This document shows, in pieces, positions 14,809-23,161 of a stretch of DNA of 23,951 bases. Each line of letters begins with the position of its first letter. Position 1 is the stretch's first letter. Origin of the DNA: an uncultured Acidimicrobiales bacterium (GTDB lineage Bacteria > Actinomycetota > Acidimicrobiia > Acidimicrobiales > UBA10347); assembly GCA_937942965.1 (NCBI GenBank), contig CALDGN010000310.1:1-23951 (forward strand), written 5' to 3'. The notes beneath the pieces are model-generated. The model saw only the letters and a program-made list of their open reading frames with translations, had not been told where the DNA came from and searched no databases. Made by a program: the position numbers and the translations under genes.

Positions 14809-15657
14809 ATGACGGTGGACGTGCCCAAGGAACTGCGGGTCGACAACGGGGGCGTCGACCTGGCGATGTCGGTCGTTGGCGACGGGCCCGACCTGCTGTT
14901 CGTCCATGGCCTCGGAAGCTCGCAGCCGCTATGGGGGCCGTTGGTGCGGGCGCTGGCGGACAACTACCGCTGCTGGAACCTCGACCTGCGGGGCCACGGC
15001 GATTCCGACCGTGCGGGGCGGGCCTACACCCGCCTCGATTACGCCTCGGACACGGCCGCCGCACTCGACCACATCGGGCGTCCGGTGATCGCCGTCGGCC
15101 ACTCGCTCGGTGGCATGACGATCGCCCACGCGGCGACGCTGGGCCATCCCTGGATCCGGGCCGCCTACTTGATCGATGCGCCGCTGTTCCGGCCCGCGGG
15201 TGGTGAATCGCCGATGCGTCCTGTGTTCGAGCGTCAGCTCGAAATGATCGAGCGCTACCAGCAGCAGGAGCGTCCGGTTGCGGACTACGAGGCAACCCTG
15301 TCTCGTGCACCGGCTCCCGGTGGAAGCACCATCGGCGAGGTCATGGTCGCCGAGCACCTCCGGGCTCGCGCCGAAGGTCTGGCGAAACTCGATCCTGCAA
15401 CGCTGCATGCTCGACTCGACGGTTCGCTCGCAATCGATCCCGAACCGCCGGTGTTCCAGGTGCCGGCCCGGGTGCTGGCTGCGGACCCGGACCTCGGCCC
15501 GGCGTTCCGTCCCGAATGGATCCCACGGCTGGCAGAGCTGTCACCGCAGGTCGAGGTCGAGACGCTGCTTGGCGTCGGCCATCAGATGATGATGATGCGC
15601 GGGTATGACGAGATCGTGCTGGCCGATCTTGTCGACTGGCTCGGTCGGTTGGACTGA
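14809..15657 (+). CDS. Alpha/beta hydrolase
   Basis: This 282-aa alpha/beta-hydrolase has an oxyanion-hole FVHGLGSS segment (HG at 33-34), the nucleophile elbow GHSLGG (Ser99), an RGHGDSDRAGRAY segment typical of the family, and the catalytic His in GVGHQ (His258). The serine nucleophile excludes a haloalkane dehalogenase, which uses Asp. The ATG at 14809 is chosen over an upstream start at 14776 because GGGGGAG lies 2-8 nt before it and MTVDVPKELRVDNGG is a normal N-terminus. It follows rdhA by 58 nt. Carbon-carbon bond hydrolases of meta-cleavage pathways and carboxylesterases share this pattern, so an ester or ring-fission substrate is plausible but unproven. Confidence 0.83.
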   Translation: MTVDVPKELRVDNGGVDLAMSVVGDGPDLLFVHGLGSSQPLWGPLVRALADNYRCWNLDLRGHGDSDRAGRAYTRLDYASDTAAALDHIGRPVIAVGHSLGGMTIAHAATLGHPWIRAAYLIDAPLFRPAGGESPMRPVFERQLEMIERYQQQERPVADYEATLSRAPAPGGSTIGEVMVAEHLRARAEGLAKLDPATLHARLDGSLAIDPEPPVFQVPARVLAADPDLGPAFRPEWIPRLAELSPQVEVETLLGVGHQMMMMRGYDEIVLADLVDWLGRLD

Positions 15658-15692
15658 CCAGAGCGTCCGACATTCGGCCTACAGTCGCAGCG

Positions 15693-16256
15693 ATGGCTGG
15701 CGAAAACGACGAGATGGAGAGCGGTGCAGCCGCCGCTGCTGACGACGCGTTGACGATCGAGCGGATGATCGGCCAGCGCATCCACGCCTTCAGCAACATG
15801 ATCTCGGGCAACTTCTATCGCCGTACCGAGCAGCCGTTCGGCATCTCGCTGCCGGAGTGGCGCGTGCTGCGATCGGCGATCATCGCGCCGGGCACGACCC
15901 AGAGCGAGGTTGCCTCGGTCGAGGGCCTCAACATCATGAACGTGAGCCGGGCGGTCGCAGGGTTGCGGCGCAAGGGCCTCCTCGAGGCGACGCCCGATCC
16001 CAACGATCGTCGCCGAAGCCTGTTGCGGCCCACCGAGCTCGGGGCATCGATGGGGCGCGACATCGGGGCTCGCGAGCGCGCCATCTACCAGCACGTGTTC
16101 TCGGTACTCAGCCGCGAAGAAGTCGACACGCTCGACAAGGTGCTCGACCTGGTGAACACGGCATTGCGCAGCACCGAATTGCCGCCTCCGCCGGATCCTT
16201 CTCGCGACTGGCGGGGCGCAATCAAGGAACAGCTCGAAGCAAATCCCGAAACCTGA
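15693..16256 (+). CDS. MarR-family transcriptional regulator
   Basis: This 187-aa protein has the MarR winged-helix pattern: a dimerisation helix (MIGQRIHAFSNMISGNFYRR), a helix-turn-helix (TTQSEVASVEGLNIMNVSRAVAGLRRKGLL) and the wing ATPDPNDRRRSLLRPTELG with the conserved DxRRR. MarR proteins usually repress catabolic genes and are released by aromatic ligands. It lies between the rdhA block and the ABC operon, 36 nt after the hydrolase stop. Together with the PaaX-type protein it is the only regulator visible in the window. It is therefore a candidate for one of the shared operators, although TetR- and GntR-type sites look similar. An acidic, Ala-rich N-terminal tail of about 20 residues is probably disordered. 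Confidence 0.88.
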   Translation: MAGENDEMESGAAAAADDALTIERMIGQRIHAFSNMISGNFYRRTEQPFGISLPEWRVLRSAIIAPGTTQSEVASVEGLNIMNVSRAVAGLRRKGLLEATPDPNDRRRSLLRPTELGASMGRDIGARERAIYQHVFSVLSREEVDTLDKVLDLVNTALRSTELPPPPDPSRDWRGAIKEQLEANPET

Positions 16257-16263
16257 CCCCGCG

Positions 16264-16330
16264 TTGTTGACAATCCGGGCTGGGGCGACCAATCTGTACC
16301 GAAGTATTACTAACGATCGTGACAATCACG
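16264..16330 (+). promoter_or_regulatory. Promoter region of the ABC operon with two shared motifs
   Basis: Two motifs seen elsewhere in the window stand together here. TTGTTGACAATC (16264-16275) is identical to 2821-2832 before the ligC-like gene. CTAACGATCGTGA (16310-16322) is a CTAACG-type operator. CGTGACAATCACG (16318-16330) forms a further small palindrome overlapping the second. No clear -10 was recognised. The lipoprotein ATG follows at 16363. Confidence 0.55.
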
Positions 16331-16362
16331 ACCGTGGTGTTCTGGAATGCCCTGGGGGGGAC

Positions 16363-18129
16363 ATGCTGAATCAATGGAAGCGGCTGCTTGCCGTGCTGCT
16401 CGCGTTTGCGATGGTGGCGACTGCCTGCGGCGGCAGCGATAGCGACGACGCCGCGTCCGGCGGTGACGACACCGCTGCCGCCACGACGACCGACGATGGT
16501 GGCGACGATGACGCCATGGACGACGACGAGGCCATGGACGATGACGCCATGGACGACGACGAAGCTATGGACGACGAGGAGCCCGACAGCTCCGAAGGCG
16601 ACGTCGACGACGTCGGCAACGTTGAGGTCGACGAAGAAGCTGCCAACTGTGCGAGCGGCGTCGAGCTCGAAGTCGGCGAGTTCGCTCCGAGCGGTCATGC
16701 CGACATCGGTTTCGGCTTCATCCTGACCGGTGGCTTCAATCCCCACAACAACCAGGCTCCTGCCGCGTTCGGTTACTACGGCTACGTCTACGAGGGCATG
16801 GTTCGCCAGGACGCCGAGACGGGCGAGATCGTGCCGTGGCTCGCCAAGTGCTTCGAGATCTCCGAAGCTGGCGACCAACTCACGTTCTTCCTGCACGAGG
16901 GTGTCACCTTCCACGATGGTGAGCCGTTCAACGCTGCGGCAGTGAAGGCGAACATCGAGTTCATCAAGACGGCGGGCCCGCCCGAGGTGCTGCCTCCGGT
17001 CGCCGGCCAGATGGCGGCCGTCGACTCGGTCGAGGTCATCGATGACCTGACGGTGCAGTTCAACCTCAACTCGCCAGCTGCTGCCCTGGTGCTCAGTGGT
17101 CTGATCCGCAACTCGGGCCTGATCGTGTCTCCGGCATCGCTCGGTAATGCCGCAGCGAACCCGGCCGGTACCGGCCCGTATTTCGTCGAGAGCGAAAGCG
17201 CCGATCACACCGACATCAACTTCGGCGCCTTCCCCGACTACTGGCAGCCCCAGCTCGTCGGCATGGAGACCGTGAACTTGCAGGGCGGTCTGAGCCCGCA
17301 GGTTCGCCTCGACGGCCTCACCTCGGGCGAGTTCGACATCGCCACAATCAACAACAACGAACAGGATCTCGTGCCGGGCTTCAGCACCGACATCACGGTC
17401 CGGATCGGTTTCGTCGTCGCTGACTGGCAGGGTGAGCAGATCCCCGCGCTGGCCAACCGCGACGTTCGTTGCGCCATGGCCGCAGCGCTCAACCGCGAGG
17501 GCATCGTGCCCCAGATCGGCCAGTCGGTCGACTCGGCGATCAAGCAGTTCGCCGTGACGTCATCCGACTACGCGTACATCGACGACCTCGAGTCGCCCGA
17601 CTTCGACCTCGAACTCGCGCAGAGCTTGATGGCCGCAAGCGGCGAATCCGGGTTCGAGTTCAGCAATGGTCACCTCCCCGGTGGCTTCTGGCCCGTCATT
17701 GCGTCTGCCTTCAGCGGGGCATTGACCGAGATCGACATCTCGATGAACAACGAGGCACTCGATCCGCCGGGCGCTGGTGAGATGTTCGCCCGCCTGGCTC
17801 GGGCCCAGCACCCGGTGCAGATCGTGGCCTTCAACGAGCCCAACGCGCTCATGTCGCTCATCGCCCGTACCGGTCAGGGTGGTCTCAACCCCTCGAAGGT
17901 GTCGCCCGACGGCGTCGACGAGTTGGTCGAATCCGCCAAGGGCAAGACGTTCGAAGACGGCGAGGCCGATGTCGCTGCAGCGTGGAAGATCATGGTCGAA
18001 GAGTGCATCTTCATCATCAACAACGCGCTGTTCACGAGCATCGGGTTCCAAGAGAACGTGACGGGTGTCGACCACATCAAGGGCATCCCCGTTTCGTTCT
18101 GGCCACACGGCGTGCGCGTCGACGGCTGA
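16363..18129 (+). CDS. ABC transporter substrate-binding lipoprotein, family 5 (DppA/OppA-type)
   Basis: This 588-aa exported lipoprotein begins MLNQWKRLLAVLLAFAMVATAC, a signal peptide with a lipobox ending at Cys22. It is followed by an acidic low-complexity linker (about 24-80) with four AMDD units, then a family-5 solute-binding domain (YEGMVRQDAETGEIVPWLAKCFEIS, FFLHEGVTFHDGEPFNAAAVKANIEF, GTGPYFVESE). It would be anchored to the outer face of the membrane and deliver substrate to the permeases downstream. The ATG at 16363 gives the signal peptide directly; an earlier in-frame start at 16264 would bury it. Family-5 proteins carry peptides, opines, nickel chelates or glycosides, so the ligand is open. 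Operator motifs upstream link it to the catabolic genes. Confidence 0.92.
   Translation: MLNQWKRLLAVLLAFAMVATACGGSDSDDAASGGDDTAAATTTDDGGDDDAMDDDEAMDDDAMDDDEAMDDEEPDSSEGDVDDVGNVEVDEEAANCASGVELEVGEFAPSGHADIGFGFILTGGFNPHNNQAPAAFGYYGYVYEGMVRQDAETGEIVPWLAKCFEISEAGDQLTFFLHEGVTFHDGEPFNAAAVKANIEFIKTAGPPEVLPPVAGQMAAVDSVEVIDDLTVQFNLNSPAAALVLSGLIRNSGLIVSPASLGNAAANPAGTGPYFVESESADHTDINFGAFPDYWQPQLVGMETVNLQGGLSPQVRLDGLTSGEFDIATINNNEQDLVPGFSTDITVRIGFVVADWQGEQIPALANRDVRCAMAAALNREGIVPQIGQSVDSAIKQFAVTSSDYAYIDDLESPDFDLELAQSLMAASGESGFEFSNGHLPGGFWPVIASAFSGALTEIDISMNNEALDPPGAGEMFARLARAQHPVQIVAFNEPNALMSLIARTGQGGLNPSKVSPDGVDELVESAKGKTFEDGEADVAAAWKIMVEECIFIINNALFTSIGFQENVTGVDHIKGIPVSFWPHGVRVDG
16511..16580 (+). repeat. 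Degenerate tandem repeat encoding AMDD units in the lipoprotein linker
   Basis: Four GCN-ATG-GAC-GAY units, separated by extra Asp and Glu codons, encode a run alternating Ala-Met with acidic residues. The repeat lies just after the lipobox in the linker to the binding domain. It probably arose by slippage. Confidence 0.8.
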
Positions 18130-18158
18130 GCGTAGAGACCGTCCATTCATAGGAGCGA

Positions 18159-18187
18159 GGGGTCCCCGGTCACTGGCCGGGGGCCCC
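18159..18187 (+). terminator. Strong GC hairpin between binding-protein and permease genes
   Basis: GGGGTCCCCGG (18159-18169), a 7-nt loop and CCGGGGGCCCC (18177-18187) pair over 11 positions with one G-U. No T-tract follows. It sits 29 nt after the lipoprotein stop. It could stabilise the upstream mRNA or attenuate transcription, giving more binding protein than permease, as is common in ABC operons. Confidence 0.6.
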
Positions 18188-18271
18188 GCTCTGTACTAGG
18201 AAGAATTCCCGCGAGCTCGAAAGGGGAGTTGACCCGACGCACCCACAGGTGTGCGTGACGGTCGCACTGTC

Positions 18272-19228
18272 ATGGCCAAGTACATCGGAATTAGAGTGCT
18301 GGCGACGATCCCACTGCTGTTCGCCATTGCGGTTGTGACCTTCCTCATCGCCGTGGCAATGGAGGCGAACGGTTCGATCGCCGGTCAGGTGTGCGGCGAA
18401 GGTGCCACGATCGAATGCATTGCCGAGGTCGAGGAGAGCCTTGGCCTCAACGATCCCCTGCCGTCGCGATTCGTGAGCTGGCTCGGCGACGTTGTCCAGG
18501 GTGATCTCGGTGTCTCGTTGCTCGACCGCAACGCCGGTGTCGGTGAGCTGATCGGCGAGCGCATCTGGCCAAGTCTGAGCATCGTCGGTCTGAGCCTGAT
18601 CATCGGCATCTCGCTGGGCATGCTCATGGGCATCATTGCGGCGATTCAACCGGGTGGCCTGGTCGATCGCATCTTCTCCATCACCGCCGCGAGCGTGATC
18701 GCGGCCCCCGGGTTCCTCATCGGCATGATGCTCTCCTGGGGCATCGGCGTGGAGCTCGGTTGGCTCAGTCCGATCGGGTACACGCCCTTCGGTGAATCCG
18801 TTACCGGTTGGTTCAAGTCGTTGATCCTTCCTTCCATTGCTCTCGGCATGCCGACGCTGGCCATCGTTCAACGTCAGTTGCGTAGCTCGATGGCGAACGC
18901 GCTCCAGTCCCGCTACGTCCTTGCCGCTCGTGCACGTGGCGTCGGTCGAGCCACCCTCATCGGGCGCCACGCGCTGCCGAACGCCATGATTCCGACCATC
19001 ACCGTCATCGGTTTCCGAGCGGCAGCCGCGATCGGCCTCACCACGGCCATCGAGATCGTGTTCGGCATACGAGGCATGGGCGAGCTTCTGGTCACGTCGA
19101 TCCTCAACCGCAACGTGACCGTGCTGCAGGGCGGAATGCTCGTGGTCGGCTTGGTCGTCGCCACGGTCAATCTGCTGGTCGACATCAGTTATGGCTTCCT
19201 GAATCCCAAGGTGCGACTCAACAAATGA
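18272..19228 (+). CDS. ABC transporter permease (DppB/OppB-type)
   Basis: This 318-aa membrane protein has an N-terminal transmembrane helix (RVLATIPLLFAIAVVTFLIAVAM) and an extracytoplasmic loop with NDPLPSRFVSWLGDVVQGDLGVSL, typical of the B permease. At least five further hydrophobic helices follow. The EAA loop that contacts the ATPase is seen in AARARGVGRATLIGRHALPNAMIP. It forms the channel with the permease half of the next gene. ATG 18272 (MAKYIGIR) is preferred over GTG 18251, which adds seven polar residues; neither has a clear ribosome binding site. Its stop overlaps the next start in an ATGA. Confidence 0.9.
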   Translation: MAKYIGIRVLATIPLLFAIAVVTFLIAVAMEANGSIAGQVCGEGATIECIAEVEESLGLNDPLPSRFVSWLGDVVQGDLGVSLLDRNAGVGELIGERIWPSLSIVGLSLIIGISLGMLMGIIAAIQPGGLVDRIFSITAASVIAAPGFLIGMMLSWGIGVELGWLSPIGYTPFGESVTGWFKSLILPSIALGMPTLAIVQRQLRSSMANALQSRYVLAARARGVGRATLIGRHALPNAMIPTITVIGFRAAAAIGLTTAIEIVFGIRGMGELLVTSILNRNVTVLQGGMLVVGLVVATVNLLVDISYGFLNPKVRLNK

Positions 19229-21192
19229 CCGAGTCGCAACTGCCCAGCGAACCCTCCGGCGACGCTTCGCCGGCCAAGCCCGATTCGCCTCGCCGGCGCT
19301 TCTGGCGCCGCATGTTCCGAAACCCGCTCGGCGTGTTCTCCATGATCTGGTTCGCGATTCTGATCGTCGCCTGGATCTGGCCCGAACTACTGGCGACCCA
19401 CGATCCGTTCAAACAAGACGTCACCCTGCAGCGTCTCTACGAGGGTCCAAGCGGCGATCACTGGCTCGGCACCGATCAGTTTGGACGCGACTTCTACAGC
19501 CGGGTCATCCACGGAGCCGGGTTGGCGTTCCGATCGATCATCATCGCCATGACGATCGCCGTTGGTGTCGGGGTACCCCTCGGCCTCTTCTCCGGTTGGC
19601 GAGGTGGTCGCCTCGACCGGGCGATCATGTGGGTCAACGACGTGTTCTTCTCGCTGCCGATCATCCTGCTGGCGATGGCCGTCATCATCATCCTGAACCC
19701 GTCGCTCGACAACGCGATGATCGGCGTCGGCATCGCGATGTCAACGCGGTTCACCCGTCTGACCAGGGCCGTCACTTTGCAAGAGAAAGAGGAGCTCTAC
19801 GTCGATTCGGCCCGCATCACGGGGTTGTCGACGCGAACGATTCTCTCGCGCTACATCGCGCCGAACCTGATGTCGTCGCTCATCGTGCAGGCCGCCATTA
19901 TCTCGGGCGCCATCATTCTGATCGGCGCCACGCTGAGCTTTCTCGGCATTGGGTCGAGCCTCGATGATCCCGACTGGGGCGTGATGCTGAATCGCGGACG
20001 CGAGCTCTTCCGCGTGCACGGCGTCTGGCAGATCGTGCCGCCAGGGGGCGCACTCATTCTGACCGTGTTGGCGTTCAACCTGCTTGGCGACGCAATCCGT
20101 GATGCGATCGGCCGTGACGCGTCGAACAATGCACTCACGATCACGAAGCGGGTCTCGGTCGCGCCAGCATCGACCAGCCATGCCGAAGGTGACGACGTCG
20201 TGCTGTCGGTGCGCGACATGGATGTCGAGTTCCCCGGCACCGACGGACGCATTAGCCAGGTCCTCGAAGGCGTCTCGCTCGACGTGCGAGCTGGCGAGAC
20301 CCTCGGCGTGGTCGGAGAGTCCGGTTCGGGCAAGTCGATGACCATGCTCTCCGCATTGGGTCTGACTCCGGCTCCTGGCCGCATGACCCGCGGCAGTGTG
20401 CAGTTCGACGGACGCGACGTCACCAACCTCTCCGAGGGCGAGTGGCAGCAGATCCGCGGCAAGGACGTCGGCATCATCTTCCAGGAACCGATCGCCGTGC
20501 TCAACCCGGCGATCAAGGTCGGCAAGCAGATCATGGAACCGCTCATGATCCACATGGATATGAACCGCGACGAAGCCCGAGCGCGAGCCGCCGAACTCTT
20601 GGCCGAAGTGCGGGTGCCCGACCCCGAGCGGCGCCTCGACCAGTATCCGCACGAGTTCTCGGGTGGCATGGCCCAGCGTGTGGGCATCGCCATGGCGCTC
20701 GCGTGTGAGCCCAAGCTGTTGATCGCCGATGAGCCGTCGACGGCGCTCGACGTGACCGTGCAGGGCCAGATCCTCGACCTGATGGCCGAGGTGCAGCAGC
20801 GCCGGAACATGGCAATCATCCTGATCACACACGATCTCGGCGTGATCGCCGAAGCCGCCGATCGCGTGCTCGTCATGTACGGCGGTCAGGTCATGGAGAC
20901 CGCGTCGGCGGGCGACGTCTTCTTCAACCCGAAGCATCCGTACAGCAAGGCGCTGCTCGACACGATGCCGCAGAACCACAGCGGCGAGGGCGCGCTGGCC
21001 GTGATTCCAGGAGTCGTGCCGTCTGCCACCGCCTGGCCTGCGGGGTGCCGATTCGCCCCCCGATGTGCACACGCCATCGATGACTGTGTCACGACGATGC
21101 CCCCGCTCGAACAGGTCGAGAGCGACATGGTGCGCTGCCTGCGCCATGGCACCGATCTGGTGCTCGCCGATCCGGCGGAGGCTGACGCATGA
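19225..21192 (+). CDS. Fused ABC permease (DppC-type) and ATPase (DppD-type)
   Basis: One 655-aa chain joins two proteins that are usually separate. Residues about 1-300 are a C-type permease with an N-terminal cytosolic tail, the conserved HWLGTDQFGRDFYSRVIHG segment, several membrane helices and an EAA loop (DSARITGLSTRTILSRYIAPN). A short linker leads to an ATPase (about 325-650) with Walker A GESGSGKS (364-371), Q-loop FQEP, signature FSGGMAQR (478-485), Walker B LLIADE (498-503) and the Cys-rich C-terminal GCRFAPRCAHAIDDC of the Opp/Dpp ATPases. Both active-site sets look complete. The frame is continuous with no stop or frameshift. It is coupled by ATGA at both ends. Such fusions are known in actinobacteria. 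Confidence 0.93.
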   Translation: MTESQLPSEPSGDASPAKPDSPRRRFWRRMFRNPLGVFSMIWFAILIVAWIWPELLATHDPFKQDVTLQRLYEGPSGDHWLGTDQFGRDFYSRVIHGAGLAFRSIIIAMTIAVGVGVPLGLFSGWRGGRLDRAIMWVNDVFFSLPIILLAMAVIIILNPSLDNAMIGVGIAMSTRFTRLTRAVTLQEKEELYVDSARITGLSTRTILSRYIAPNLMSSLIVQAAIISGAIILIGATLSFLGIGSSLDDPDWGVMLNRGRELFRVHGVWQIVPPGGALILTVLAFNLLGDAIRDAIGRDASNNALTITKRVSVAPASTSHAEGDDVVLSVRDMDVEFPGTDGRISQVLEGVSLDVRAGETLGVVGESGSGKSMTMLSALGLTPAPGRMTRGSVQFDGRDVTNLSEGEWQQIRGKDVGIIFQEPIAVLNPAIKVGKQIMEPLMIHMDMNRDEARARAAELLAEVRVPDPERRLDQYPHEFSGGMAQRVGIAMALACEPKLLIADEPSTALDVTVQGQILDLMAEVQQRRNMAIILITHDLGVIAEAADRVLVMYGGQVMETASAGDVFFNPKHPYSKALLDTMPQNHSGEGALAVIPGVVPSATAWPAGCRFAPRCAHAIDDCVTTMPPLEQVESDMVRCLRHGTDLVLADPAEADA

Positions 21193-22277
21193 GCGACGAG
21201 CTGCTGCTGCGGTCACGGGCGGCCGAGGGTCCGCTGCTTGAGGTCCAGGATCTGCACGTGCACTTCGCCGGGCGCGGGCGCCTGTTCGGCCCAACGCCGC
21301 CGCCGGTCAAGGCGGTCAATGGCGTGTCGTTCACCATCGATGCACAGCGCACGTTCGGACTCGTTGGCGAGTCGGGCTCTGGCAAATCGACCGTGGCACG
21401 GGCGATCCTGCAGCTCGTCGACATTCATGCGGGAACTATTCGACTCGCCGGTGACGATGTCACGAAGGTGCCGCGTCGCGACGAGCTCGCGTTCCGCAAG
21501 CGGGTCCAGGCGGTCTTGCAGGACCCCTTCAGCTCGCTGAACCAGACGCACCAGACCCGCACCATTGTGGGCGACGGCATCACCCGACACTTCGGGCTCA
21601 AGGCCGGGGAGCAGCGCGACGAGCGGGTGGGTCGCCTGCTCGACGACGTCGGTCTTTCTCGGGAGTACCTCGATCGCTATCCCTACGAGATGTCCGGCGG
21701 TCAGCGTCAACGGGTGTCCATCGCCCGGGCCCTGGCGGTCGAACCACAGCTCATCATCGCCGACGAAGCGACGAGCGCACTCGACGTTTCGATTCAGAGC
21801 CAGGTCATCAATGTGCTTCGCGAGATCCAACGCAGCAGCGGCGTAGCTTTCCTCTTCATCGCCCATGATCTCGAAGTCGTCCGGCACGTCAGCGACGACG
21901 TCGGTGTCATGTACCTGGGCTCGCTGGTGGAACAGGGCGATGCCGACGGCATCTACGAGGGCCCCACCCACCCATACACCGAGATGCTGATCGCGTCGAT
22001 CCCGGTGCCGAATCCGACGGTGCAGGCAGGGCGACGCGCCCTGCGCCAATCGTTCGACAACGACGCCGAGCCTCCTTCACCCGCGAACCTTCCTCCCGGG
22101 TGTCCGTTCGAGAACCGGTGCCCGGTCGCTATGGACATCTGCCGCGAGGAAGTGCCGGCTGCCGTCGCCGCCCACCACGGTGGCCGTGTGCAGTGTCACC
22201 TGCACACGTCTGGTCCCGAGCTGGGCGGCGAGAGCGTGGTCGAGTTCATCACCAAGGAAGCGCGGACGCTCACATGA
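21189..22277 (+). CDS. ABC transporter ATP-binding protein (DppF/OppF-type)
   Basis: This 362-aa ATPase has Walker A GESGSGKS (60-67), a Q-loop LQDPFSSLN, signature MSGGQRQR (168-175), Walker B LIIADE (188-193) and H-loop IAHDLEVV. The C-terminal Opp/Dpp region contains GCPFENRCPVAMDIC. It would form the second nucleotide-binding subunit beside the ATPase half of the preceding fusion protein and power uptake. Start and stop both overlap neighbours by ATGA, so it is translationally coupled to the fusion gene before it and to the MBL hydrolase after it. The coupling to a hydrolase suggests that the imported substrate is processed by that enzyme. Confidence 0.93.
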   Translation: MSDELLLRSRAAEGPLLEVQDLHVHFAGRGRLFGPTPPPVKAVNGVSFTIDAQRTFGLVGESGSGKSTVARAILQLVDIHAGTIRLAGDDVTKVPRRDELAFRKRVQAVLQDPFSSLNQTHQTRTIVGDGITRHFGLKAGEQRDERVGRLLDDVGLSREYLDRYPYEMSGGQRQRVSIARALAVEPQLIIADEATSALDVSIQSQVINVLREIQRSSGVAFLFIAHDLEVVRHVSDDVGVMYLGSLVEQGDADGIYEGPTHPYTEMLIASIPVPNPTVQAGRRALRQSFDNDAEPPSPANLPPGCPFENRCPVAMDICREEVPAAVAAHHGGRVQCHLHTSGPELGGESVVEFITKEARTLT

Positions 22278-23161
22278 CGACCCACATCACGATCACCGGC
22301 ACCGGTACTCCGCTGGCGACCGCAGACCGTGCCGGCGCCGGCGTGCTGGTGCGCCACATCGCTGACGACGGCACAGAGACGCACCTGCAGTTCGACGCGG
22401 GCCGCGCGACCGTCACTCGGCTCTTGGCTGCGGGGTCTTCGCCCGCCAAGCTCAACGCCACGTTCCTGACGCACTATCACTCCGATCACGTCGTCGGCCT
22501 GCAAGACCTGGTCCTGTCGCACTGGACCATGGACGTCTACGACGAAGCCGATCGGATGGCCCTCTATGCCCCCAACGGTTCGACCATGCGATTTTGTGAG
22601 CGCATGCTCGGCCTGTGGGACCACGACCTCGAGGTGCGGGCGATGCACAACCTGCGCGACCCTGCACCCAAGGTCGACATCATCGGGTTCGACGCGCCGA
22701 AGACGCCGAAGCAGATCTGGTCGAACGAGCACGTGCGGGTCCTGGCCGGCGAGGTTCGCCACGAACCGGTCGAAGGTGCCGTCGGCTTCCGGATCGAGAC
22801 ACCCGACGGCGTCGTGGCCATTAGTGGTGACACGGTCGTCTGCGACGAGGTCGCTGCGCTCGCCGAAGGGGCCGACGTGGTCGTCTACGAGGCGATGCGC
22901 ATGGATGTGATCAAGCAGCGCCCTGTCGACAAGCAGTACATCATCCACTATCACGCCGACACTCGTCAGATCGGCGAGCAGATGGCTCGACTCGACATCC
23001 CGACGGTCATGCTGACCCACCTGATCCCAGCTCCGCACACCGACGCGGACAAGCAGGCCTTTGCCGACGAAGTCCGCGAAGGCGGGTATACCGGCGAACT
23101 GATGGTGTGCGATGACCTCGACACCGTCACACTTGGCAGCGATCTTTTGGAGGCGAACTAG
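22274..23161 (+). CDS. Small MBL-fold hydrolase (AtsA / RNase Z-like), ABC-operon copy 1
   Basis: This 295-aa protein starts MTTHITITGTGTPLATADRAGAGVLVRH and has the zinc motif THYHSDHVVG (residues 66-75; His67, His69, Asp71, His72). Downstream metal-site elements are RHEPVEGAVGFR, ISGDTVVCDE, YHADTRQIG and LTHLIPAP. It shares the N-terminal signature with the protein at 7583-8446, and most blocks with the gene that follows. Its start overlaps the ATPase stop by ATGA and its TAG overlaps the next GTG by one nt. An RNase Z role in an importer operon is unlikely. A sulfatase, esterase, lactonase or phosphodiesterase acting on the imported compound fits better. The reaction is not established. 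Confidence 0.83.
   Translation: MTTHITITGTGTPLATADRAGAGVLVRHIADDGTETHLQFDAGRATVTRLLAAGSSPAKLNATFLTHYHSDHVVGLQDLVLSHWTMDVYDEADRMALYAPNGSTMRFCERMLGLWDHDLEVRAMHNLRDPAPKVDIIGFDAPKTPKQIWSNEHVRVLAGEVRHEPVEGAVGFRIETPDGVVAISGDTVVCDEVAALAEGADVVVYEAMRMDVIKQRPVDKQYIIHYHADTRQIGEQMARLDIPTVMLTHLIPAPHTDADKQAFADEVREGGYTGELMVCDDLDTVTLGSDLLEAN

Noticed and set aside
12621..14963. 780-codon open frame on the minus strand opposite rdhA
   Set aside because: It is low-complexity, rich in Arg, His, Asp and Val, and has no recognisable domain. The plus-strand frame holds complete RdhA motifs, so this is a GC-driven antisense frame.
19741..21294. 517-codon open frame on the minus strand opposite the ABC fusion gene
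   Set aside because: It is antisense to a gene with intact Walker motifs, and its composition is typical of high-GC shadows.
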